Shown here piece after piece: positions 22,721 to 31,750 of a DNA stretch of 64,000 bases. Below the pieces are notes generated by a model. The model did no database searches. It saw only the letters and a list, made by a program, of their open reading frames with translations, and was not told where the DNA came from. The DNA is from Heracleum sosnowskyi (lineage: Eukaryota > Streptophyta > Magnoliopsida > Apiales > Apiaceae), in contig CM061238.1 of the NCBI GenBank assembly GCA_030848705.1, positions 47,531,133 to 47,595,132 on the forward strand, read 5' to 3'. The first letter of the stretch is position 1; each line of letters begins with the position of its first letter. The position numbers were made by a program, and so were the translations under genes.

Positions 22721-22736
22721 GAAATTGGGGGGCAAA
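22721..22736 (+). promoter_or_regulatory. Tat-1 polypurine tract
   Basis: GAAATTGGGGGGCAAA directly precedes the 3' LTR, the primer position for plus-strand DNA synthesis. Confidence 0.9.
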
Positions 22737-23253
22737 TGATATGGGCTAAAAATAACCCTAAAAATATAATTAATGACATATTAATTAGACCCGAATTGCT
22801 CCAAGAACACGGCCCAATATTCAAGGCCCGAAACCCTGATTATTCATTAATTTCGTAATTAATGAATATGGAAAATATACATCTCATGAAAAGAGTCCAA
22901 AATATGGTAAATTTGTCAAAGAAGGATCCAGAATCCCAATTAATGAGTCATAGCCTTTATCAACAAGGAAAAGACTTGCCCGCCAAGTAATACAATCCTT
23001 ATCAGTTATCAATAAGAAGACTTATCCGTTAAGTCTCCTAAACATACTATAAATACGAGGCTCCAGACGCCTATATAAAGGACCTGATCCTACAATCAGA
23101 ACTACATTTTTGGCTTGATTCTCAATTACGGATTGAGATACGTAGGCATCTTGTGAGGACCGATTTAGTCTCGAAACACAAGTGCAGCCATTAAAGCTCG
23201 AAGCTCTCCAACCCTAGCATTAAATTCGCAAGCTCGGTTTTTATTCCACAACA
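22737..23253 (+). repeat. Tat-1 3' LTR (517 bp)
   Basis: Same length as the 5' LTR with three transitions. Followed by the GCTAT target duplication at 23254-23258, after which LTR A resumes. Confidence 0.95.
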
Positions 23254-23536
23254 GCTATCTTGTTTACGGAGTTGTCGGATGTATTCCAGATATTGATTTG
23301 GATGACATAAAAATACTTTTCTTCCTTGAAGTATTGTATTCTTATCTTCCAGATTGATTGTTCTTATTTATATGTTCAGTCCATTCTTATTATTCTCGAA
23401 ATGTTTGAAAACTGAAATCCATATTCATTTCATACTTAATTCTCCAAAAACCATTACCACCATCCACATATATATATATACATCATCATACAATAAAAGT
23501 TTTAATTCTACCCAAAATCTGGGGTCTTACATAAGC

Positions 23537-25400
23537 ATCTTGGCAAGATTGGCAGCTAAGTCTCTTGAGGATATTCTCCTCGGCTAATCAGTGGAATCTA
23601 AAGCCTACGAGGTAAATTTGATTAATCAACAAGAGGTGATTGAAAGTCTGAATATGATGTTCAACAACTCCAAGCTCTCAGCTGTTATGTGTGAAATTAA
23701 TGGTAATGATGATTCAAATCCAAGCAGTGGTAATGGTAGTTTAACTACACAGCTCAGTACTTCAACAGAACCACTCAGCGAGGATGAGGATTCTCAGGAA
23801 ATCCCAGCAACAGCTTAGGGGGAGCAAAAGAAGGATCAATTAGTCAGATCAACACCACAATGAATATCTAGAGGACACTTCAAGAACGTATCTGTCAAGA
23901 CAAAGGGTTTAGATTCAATATCATTCCTGATGTCTAGTTCTTAGTGATCCTAGTGGTGGAGTAAAGACTGGAGCTATAGAGTATGAATGATTATTTTCTT
24001 GGTTTTCTTTCTGAAGAAGAAACAAAGAAAGGTAAAGAAGCTCTGATGGATCCAGATTGGGTGATTGCAAAGCAAAATGAACTCAATCAATCTGAAAGGC
24101 AGAAAGTTTGGAAGCTGGTACCCAGGCCTAAGGGAAAATCTGTTATTGGAACAAGATGGGTATCCAGAATACTGGATGAAATTGGCATTGTTATGAGGGA
24201 CAAGGCCAAACTGGATGCTAGGTTACTATTAGGAAGCAGTATCTAACAAGAAGCACCAGTGACGAGACTTGAGGATATCAGGATATATCTGTATGGTGAA
24301 TATGATCAAGTGCACTCCTGATTGGTGAGATAGTAGAAGAAGTCAATGTACAACAGATCCTGGCATTTGCTGTTGCAGATCAATTGGACGTTGTATAACT
24401 TCTCTTCACAAGATCACTACAGATTGGTATGAACCGGTATCAATACTCAAGCAATCGTCAAAGATATGGTATGACACTCTTACTGAACTTTTACAGAATA
24501 TGAATTTATTAGAGTTGTCATAAGGCACAAACATAATGTCATATATGTGCAGTGATATCATGATTATATTATATGTTGGTCTACTAACGAAAACTTGAGC
24601 AAGAAATTTGCCAAGTCATTGTAGAGAATGTACAAGATGAGTATGTTGGGAAAGTTGCAATTCTTTTTGGAATTACTTTGAGCAAGCCAGAAGAATAATT
24701 CTTTTAGGAACACAAGTAAGCCAAAAGAGTGATGGCAATAAAAGTAAGTCAAGAATCTTTTGAATGTGCACAATTGAGAAGATTCTAGACATGCCAAGAC
24801 TCCCTACCAACAGCAGCCACTAAAGCTTGATCAGGACAAATCAGGTAAAAGACAGAAATGACAAGCTAGAGAGGTATGCGTCTCATTAAGTTATTAGCTG
24901 CAAATTGACAACACATATTGTATTCTCAAGTTGCCAATGTGCAAGGTTCCAAGTGGATTTCAAAAATCTAGTCTTATAGTTATCAACATGATTTTGAGAT
25001 ATCTTAAGGGAATACCAAATCTCAGTATATGGTACCCTAAAGATACTTGTTAACATGTTTAGCTATTTAGATATAAAATACGCAGGTTGTAAGAAAGACA
25101 GGAGAAGCATCTCTGAATGACAGGAGGAGCATCTCTAGAAGCTGTCAACTTCGTGGAGGAAGATTGATTTCTTGTTATTATTTCAGGAAATAACTTTATC
25201 TCCAACAACTCTGTGGAACAATCCACGACAATGCACCTTGACAACAGGTATCATTTTTTTCGAGAGCATGTCTTCAATTCATAGAGTAACTTGCAGACAC
25301 GCACCTCATTTGAAAATCCCATCTGCAAGAAACTCTTAAATAAGTTCACAAGTGTAAAGTTGTCCATATTTTAAGGACTTGTGAATTTTTTTAACATCAA
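23537..25400 (+). pseudogene. pol: copia-2 integrase tail and RT-RNase H remnant
   Basis: Begins right after the TAAGC duplication, continuing the reading GNCFTGK/LGKI..AKSLEDILLG and KAYEVNL, equivalent to GYSRRSYRVYLV of copia-1. RT begins at 23983 with DPDWVIAKQNELNQSERQ and WKLVPRPKGKSVIGTRWV, close to copia-1. Further scraps in changing frames are KQSSKIWYDTL (about 24450), YVGLLTKT..NLPS (about 24570), GSK then a YLKG-like segment (about 25000), and AGCKKD-like / ISRSCQLRGGRLIS (RNase H, about 25080-25170). No RT active-site YVDD survives. Numerous stops. Confidence 0.78.
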
Positions 25401-26064
25401 GTCCTCATCTTAATAATTTAGTGCTAATATCTAACTCATAGATATTTAGTATTAATTTATTATTATTTATTTAATGAAATTTGAATTATAGAAATTGAAG
25501 CAGTTCAATATCTTATTTGCTCCATAATTTGAAATACATAAAATAAATATGCAGCATAATTTATTGGATTTTAATTGGTTAATATTATTCAATGATATTT
25601 AGTCGATTTTATTCTGAGAAAATTGTGAATTTTCTGTTAACAATTGATTTTGGTAAATTGTAAAAGATTTATTCAAAATAAAACTTGACAGGAAATACAA
25701 GGTTTGAATTTTAGAACATGAACAGGTTTTAGAATTTGAACAGAAGCAAAAAATATCGAATTTAGGAAATTCGATAGTTTTTCAAGTACATTGATAAATC
25801 TATCGAAAGTTAATTTCGATGGTTTTTGAAAAGGAAAAAGAAAATCTATCGAAAACAATTCTCGATAGTTTTTGAAGAAAATTTGAAAAAGCATCGAAGT
25901 GAATTTCATTAGTCTTTATCTAAATTCTCGATGGTTTTTAAAAAAAAAAAAATCTATCGGAGAGAATTAATTTTTCCTTTATTTTAATTCTCGATAGTTT
26001 TTCACCAAAAGGTTTTCGATAGTTTTTGTATTAAACAGCAAAGACATTCGAAGGCGAGGAGACC
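25401..26064 (+). repeat. AT-rich spacer with repeated TCGATAGTTTTT motifs (copia-2)
   Basis: Between the RNase H remnant and the extra ORF there are at least six copies of a CGAT(A/G)GTTTTT motif (25760-26020) and inverted forms (ATCTATCGAAA). The same motif recurs in the LTR at 29210-29300. No coding sequence seen. Confidence 0.75.
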
Positions 26065-27095
26065 ATGAAGTGCATGAAGATGAAGAGCAATGCAATAACC
26101 GCTCTGATAAGGAAGAACAAATATCTTCCAGGGGTACCCACTGTTCTCACTGAATATCTAAGAACGGTGCCCCTACTACTTCTACCCCCAGGGGAACAGG
26201 TAATTCAAGGTAATATTCCTCAACCTGAACTGGCTCCTGAACCACAACAAATGGATGTTGATCCAGAGCCCTCAGCGGCCATTCCAGACCATGAGATTGC
26301 AACCCACAATCTCTAACCACGGTCGAAGAGCCTTTGGAAGTGCCAAATGAAAACATAAACGAGCCTCCTTACCCTCCTATACCCAATATTCAGACATCCA
26401 TGAGTGTAGAAGGAGATAGTGCCAAAGCAGCACCACATAAGGAGACACACCTTTCAACAACAACTCTGTCTACATCTAAAAGGAGAAGAACAAAAACCGA
26501 GGCAACTGTTGATAGTTCATTTCTCTCATCCAAAGCGCCCTTTATCGATTTTTCTGAAGCTGATTGGGCAGCTCTTACTAAAGCTATATCTGAACCCCTA
26601 TCCCAAACAGAAAAAGGAAAATTGACGGAAGCAACTGGTGTTCCGACCATTTTACGGTCAGGTTCACTGGTTGAAGGTTCTTTAATGAACCAAGAGTCTT
26701 CACAAACGTCGAGAGAAGGTTCTGACCCCAATGCAAAATCTAAAGGGTCATTGCCTAACTCCCCAGATGGAACATATCTGGATCCTGCGGGTACAGGGTC
26801 TGACGTAGGTGCAGATCGGCAACTCGGTGACAATGACTCAATTTCATTTGAGGAGTTACCTGAGAAAACCTCTTCACAGACTATAGAGGGAGTTTCAGGG
26901 ACTCTGCTATCAATAGAGCCTGATTCCAACCCCCCAGAGATTCAAACTCCGGATCCTATTAAGGAAAGATCATCGCAAGATGATCAACAACTTGGTTTAA
27001 CCAAGGACGGGGATTTGCGAAATCCCATTGCACCACCAGTGACCTCCTTAAGGATGGCTATGGTGATTTTCCTTGCAGGTACATTTGGATGCTGA
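26065..27095 (+). pseudogene. copia-2 extra ORF between pol and 3' LTR (SIRE-like position), unknown product
   Basis: Two open stretches, 26065-26316 (83 aa, MKCMKMKSNAITALIRKNKYL...) and 26334-27095 (253 aa), lie in different frames separated by a stop, and probably derive from one ORF. The 253-aa part is hydrophilic, Ser/Thr/Pro/Glu-rich, with a basic KRRRTK patch (about residue 50), no zinc finger and no convincing membrane segment. SIRE/Maximus copia elements carry an extra, sometimes env-like, ORF at this place, and position is the only support for that link. I do not recognise the sequence. Opposite-strand ORFs over the same bases are shadows. Confidence 0.45.
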
Positions 27096-28130
27096 AGCTC
27101 TGAGAGATAATACTGAAACACTCAGTGAGGAAATGAGTGTATATCAGTGGAGAGAAGAGTGAAACACTTGTGAGGTACACGAAACAGAATCACACACTCA
27201 CAGTGAGGAAGAAAGAGAAACACCAAATCCCATTCCCTATCCCTTCAACTTGGTTAGGGACCTATCAATTTTGGGCCCTAAAATGTGTGATCTAACAGTT
27301 GGGAGGTATAAGGAAGATGTCGGGAAATTTGGTTCGTAGAACGATCGACGGTGAATCCATCTTGTAGTATTTAAAGGGCACAGTTGATCAGACTACATAT
27401 TACTACTTCTTTTCTAACAGATGCTACATGAGAATTCCTTCAAGACCTAGGAAAACTTCTTTTCTGAACTAAGGGGGAGAAATGAGTTATAATCAGATTA
27501 TTGGAGGATTCCTCAACTAAGGGGGAGAAGTGGTAAGAAAAAGTAGAGGTACACCACACCACAATTCTATTGATCTTTCAACTATTGGGGAGAGACTAAG
27601 GGGAGAAGTGGTAGATTTCCTAGAAGACAGAGAAGTGGTATTGGTTCACCACTGTTCTAAGAGGAGCAGCTGTATTCCATAGGGGGAGAAGCTGTATTCC
27701 AAAGGAGGAGAAGCAAGGGAGATATGTGCTTTTTAGAAAGGAAATATGGTTGTACAACAGAAGCCGATGAACTCTTAACCGAGAGAAGTGGAAAGGTATA
27801 CTTCAGTAAGTGGTAGACAAAGACATATTCATTACCACTGAAGAACCTTGAGAAGCTGCTCATGATTACTTCAAGACTGAGAAGGATTATGTGGCAGAGA
27901 TTTAAAGAACCAAAGAAATGAAGATGAGTTACTACATGAATATCAGTTCAGTCCTAAAAGAACAATCATCTATCATTTCAGTTTGAACAAGAAATCTGGA
28001 AGTGAAGAATTTGATCCAGAAAACTAGTAGCATTATTTACAAGTCCCGGGTAATCACTTTTTCTACTTGTTAGTTGAGTTATCCTCTCTATAATTTGTTT
28101 GTTAGGTTTAACAATCAAATAGGGGGAGAT
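27096..28130 (+). other. copia-2 3' untranslated region with repeated polypurine motifs; polypurine tract at the end
   Basis: No ORF of note. The motif (A)AGGGGGAGAAGTGG or close variants recurs at about 27471, 27519, 27598 and 27681, with weaker forms at 27586 and 27703. The final ATAGGGGGAGAT (28119-28130) sits against the LTR and is the functional polypurine tract. Confidence 0.75.
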
Positions 28131-29839
28131 TGTTGGTGAGATTCCAAGGCAGTGTGTACAGGAACTCAATGTATCGATGATAACTCAACACTAGAACAGG
28201 ACATGTAAATAATACTACGACTACACAGAAATCGGGAAGAAATGAAGATAGGGCAAATACAAGGAATCAAGATATAAGAAGTAATTCTGAATTCTAGTTA
28301 AGGGTCACTGAAAGAAGTTCATTATCATGTTCATGCCTCAGTGAAGAACAAGGGTTGAAGACATTCAGGGTTTCAAAGGTATTGAAGATTCAGTATACAG
28401 TGCCACTAGAAGATTTCAGTGTATTAGCATTGATTGTGACATAGACAGTGTAGGAAGCATAGGAATCCGAAAGCAATGTATACAGGGTAAAGGACAAAGG
28501 TTTAAAAGAAGATATGAAGACGTTGTCTAAATACCAGTAAGGATTCCAGTGAAGGTACACGTGTTTATTGACAGTTAGTGTTTGAAGCAATCAAGAATGC
28601 AGCGACTTGTCAATTGTATTGAAATGAAGATGTGAAGGTTTGAATCACTGTTAGTCGTCTGTGAACCAGACCGTTGCACGAGGCGTCAACACATACGAGG
28701 ATAATCTACATATCTATTCTACAGAAGAAATTGATACAGTCAGACTTGGTTCTCCCTGAAAGTTCTAAGGAATTTATAGGAGAAAACAGGTCAGAACAGG
28801 ATACGTCCAAACAGCTACAGGAACCCACTGAGTCAAAGTTGTGACAATAATAAACCCGGAAGAAATGCAGGTTGAGATATTTGGAAAGATGGAACCCCGG
28901 TTGGAATTGATATATGGTTTGCTAAGCAAAAGGAGTCCAGTTCCAGACACTCACAGACCGCAGCTTGGACTATAAGGATTTAAATAAATAATTAAATATT
29001 TTATTTAATTAGAAAATTATATTTATAAATATCTACATATTATTAGATATTGATTTATATATTTTCTGGATTAAATTAATTAATTATTTATTTAGATTAG
29101 AAGTTGTGTGGGTCGAAAAGCATTTTTAAGGAGCTGTCAGACTACAGGACGAATTACACAAAAGGACGAAATAAGCCCCTTTGGTTTTTCAAATTGGCCA
29201 GGTGAATACTCCTTCGATAGTTTTTGTTTTAAAACAAAACTTTCGATAGTTTTTGTTTTAAAACAAAGCTTTCGATTGTTTTTATTAAGCCTTCGATAGT
29301 TTTTAATTATCAAAAAAGTAGATTGGACACCTGCTACATTCTGATTGGTCGAAGCAAAATCTATCGGAAGATTGGTTTTGAAAAGTCTACAAATAGACAG
29401 AAGAAGTTCATCTTCTTCAGTAGTTCATTTTTAAGAGTTCATAGTTTTGACAGAGAGATAGCCGGAGAAGAGTTTAAGAGCTGGAATATTTATAAATTCG
29501 TAGACAGCCTTAAACTCTAATCCGTGTTTGTATTAAGTGAGCTTGAACTATTTGTAGCTAATCCTACGGATTAGAATTTGTAGCACCCTTCGAGGTTTAT
29601 ATTTATAAAACAATATATTCCCCGAATTGCTTGTGTTTGGCTTGTTGATTTGATTTCGAGAACCTACATAGATCTATCCGAAGAAATCAAATTGCTATTC
29701 GTTTCACTTGAACACGTACCCACTGAGAGTATACTAGTTTAATTATCCGTAAAAGATTTGAAAGAATTTTTTGATGAATTAGTGAGTATCGTATTCAACC
29801 CCCCCCCCCCCCCCTTCTACGATACTTCGGGACCTAACA
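28131..29839 (+). repeat. copia-2 3' LTR, 1.7 kb
   Basis: Starts TGTTGGTGAGATTCC after the polypurine tract and ends GGACCTAACA at 29839, the same end as the copia-1 LTR. It holds four TTCGATAG/TTGTTTTT copies (29210-29300), a TATA-like region (CTACAAATAG, about 29385) and a run of 16 C at 29799-29814 within the conserved GTATTCAAC...TTCTAC motif near the end. Confidence 0.85.
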
Positions 29840-31750
29840 ATCCTCATCTAGCTTGTTCCTGTATACCCATCTTGTACCAACTACTTTCTTGTTCTTTGGC
29901 CTGGGTACCAGCTTCCAGACTTGCTGTTGTTCAAACTGATTGAGTTCATCTTGCATGGCAATCACCCAATCTGGATCAGTCAGTGCTTCCTCGGTTTTCT
30001 TTGGCTCCATTTCAGATAGAAATGCTGAATAATGACATTCATTCTGAGTTGCACTTCTAGTTTTAACTCCAACACCTGGATCACCAATGATCAGCTCAAA
30101 AGGATGAGCTCTATTCCATACAGTATGTCTTGGAAGATTTGATCTTGATGATTCGCCTTGAAATTCACTTTGATGTTGTGAGTGACTAGATGATCCTTCA
30201 TTTGCTCCCCCTGAGTTGTTGCTTGATTGCCTTGATGATTCTTCTCCAGTGTTGGTGGTATCTCCATTGTTACCAGTGTTTCCACCATCACCACCATGAT
30301 CATTATCATCATTGTTATTATCATTACCAGCAATAACTTCAGGTGGGGCTCCATCATCTGATTCTGAGTCTGGCAAGTTATCAAACTTCAGCTTCTCAGA
30401 TGAATCTTCTTTTTGGATATTAGGGAGCTTAGTGTCGTCAAAAGTAACATTGACACTTTCTTTTACTGTGTGACTTCCAACCAAGTAGACCCTGTAAGAT
30501 CTTCTGGAATAACCAACAAAAATAGCTTCTTGTGCCTTGGCCTCAAACTTGCCACGTTTAACATTGTCATCTATAAGCACAAAGCATTTTGCTCCAAATA
30601 CATGAAAGTACTTGACAGTTGGTTTCTTGTTGTTCATGATCTCATACGGAGTCTTCATTAAGTCTTTGTTGATTAAAGTTCGATTCTGAGTATAACAAGC
30701 TGTATTAGCTGCTTCAGCCCAAAAATACATTGGAAGTTTAGACTCACTTAACATAGTCCTTGCAGCTTCAATCAATGTTCGATTCTTTCTTTCCACTACT
30801 CCATTTTGTTGAGGAGTTCTAGGGGCAGAATACTGTCTTGTTATTCCTTTATCAGCACAAAAGTCATTTAGGATTGCATTCTTGAATTCAGTACCATTAT
30901 CTGGCCTTATGGCTCTAACAGGGAATCTAGAATCCAGCTCAATCAACTTTATATGGCCAATCACCAGGTATGGGGTTTCATCCTTGGAATGTAGGAATAA
31001 AACCCATGTATATTTTGAAAAGTCATCAACAATCACAAGTGCATATTGTTTCTTTGACATGGACATCACATTGACTGGACCAAACAAATCCATATGCAGT
31101 AGCTGAAGTGGTTCAGTTATTGATGATGTGTCAGTGCCCTTGTGAGAAGCTTTCTTAGACTTTCCTTTATAACATGCCTCACACAGTCCTTCCTGTGTAA
31201 ATTCCATCTGAGGCAAACCTCTAACCAATTCCCTCTTGACTAAAGAGTTCATGGTTTTGAAGTTAAGGTGAGACATCTTCTTGTGCCATAGCCAACTATC
31301 ATCTGATGAAGCTTTAGCATAAAAACAATTAACTTCATCTTTGAATCCCGAGTTCAGATCATCTATGAACAAGTCACCTTTCCTTACTCCTTGAAGAGCA
31401 GGCTTTCCATTCTTCTTGTGAAGGATCTGACACTTCTCTCTTTCAAAGGAAACAACATATCCTCTGTCACAGAAATGATTGATGCTGAGAAGATTGAATC
31501 TCAGACCTTCCACAAATGATACATCTTCAATGATAACATTTCCATACTTCAAACAGCCATATCCTTTCGTAATACCCTTGCTGTTATCTCCAAAGGTAAC
31601 TACTGGGCCAGCTTTCTCAACCAAATTTGATAGCAGGGATCTATCTCCGGTCATATGCCTTGAACAACCACTGTCAAGAATCCACATAACACGGTTTACC
31701 TGTTTAACTCCCTGCAATACCAAATTGATTAGACCTTCTTCGGAGCCCAA
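29840..31750 (-). CDS. pol: copia-1 pol: protease, integrase, RT start (cut at RT by copia-2)
   Basis: One open frame of about 636 codons. Protease D-S-G motif WILDSGCSRHMTG lies near its start. GAG-pre-integrase zinc region follows (WLWHKKMSHLNF .. GLCEACYKGKSKKASH). The integrase core has the DDE set: D in LLHMDLFGPVNVM, D in AIRPDNGTEFKN, E in QQNGVVERKNRTL. After a Gly/Asn/Asp/Ser-rich linker comes the RT N-terminus (DPDWVIAMQDELNQFEQQ, WKLVPRPKNKKVVGTRWVYR) and the frame ends at the copia-2 junction. It starts in the -1 frame relative to gag with a 22-base overlap. The listed start is a TTG, so translation must come from gag by frameshift, or the shift is a mutation. Integrase itself looks intact. 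Confidence 0.85.

Larger units (their letters stand above)
8127..23253 (+). mobile_element. Tat-1: complete non-autonomous Tat-type Ty3/gypsy element, 15.1 kb with CACTA inside
   Basis: The parts are two 517-bp LTRs, primer site, gag-protease, a long non-coding 3' region, polypurine tract and a perfect GCTAT target duplication. No reverse transcriptase, RNase H or integrase core is present. Protease is followed directly by a scrap of integrase C-terminus shared with Tat-2. Without the CACTA insertion (9360 bp plus 3) it is about 5.8 kb. The LTRs differ at three sites, all transitions (8438/23048, 8474/23084, 8496/23106), about 0.6 percent, so insertion is recent (roughly 0.2 million years if 1.3e-8 substitutions per site per year holds). 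Confidence 0.93.
4457..23531 (-). mobile_element. Solo LTR A of a chromovirus-type (Tekay-like) element, interrupted by Tat-1
   Basis: Starts TGTAACAGCCCC at 4457 and ends ATCTGGGGTCTTACA at 23531, flanked by TAAGC on both sides (4452-4456 and 23532-23536). Removing Tat-1 and one GCTAT copy leaves about 3.94 kb. Ends and internal blocks match LTRs B and C, which adjoin polypurine tracts and integrase remnants, so this is an LTR and not a gene-bearing element. Minus orientation is inferred from B and C. Shared blocks with C and D include CTCCTAAACCGTAAATCGG-like sequence (about 6840), TTACGACGGCTAT (about 6990) and a GAGC...GCTC motif (about 4889). No internal domain exists, so it formed by LTR-LTR recombination. 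Confidence 0.85.
3698..29839 (+). mobile_element. copia-2: decayed plus-strand Ty1/copia element, split by nested insertions
   Basis: Pieces in order are protease-integrase remnant (3720-4451), a C-terminal integrase/linker and RT-RNase H remnant (23537-25400), a repeat-rich spacer, an extra ORF (26065-27095), a polypurine tract and the 3' LTR (28131-29839). Athila interrupts it on the left and solo LTR A (with Tat-1 and CACTA inside) interrupts it at 4457-23531. The two halves rejoin in codon-level agreement across LTR A. Its 5' LTR and gag are outside the window. The LTR end at 29839 directly abuts the RT start of copia-1. Confidence 0.8.

Noticed and set aside
26390..26929. 179-residue minus-strand ORF
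   Set aside because: Shadow of the plus-strand ORF 26334-27095; both are Ser-rich, but the plus strand is the element strand.
29799..29814. C-run as an assembly gap or artefact
   Set aside because: Sequence on both sides is continuous and matches the conserved LTR motif; length may be inexact but the site is real.
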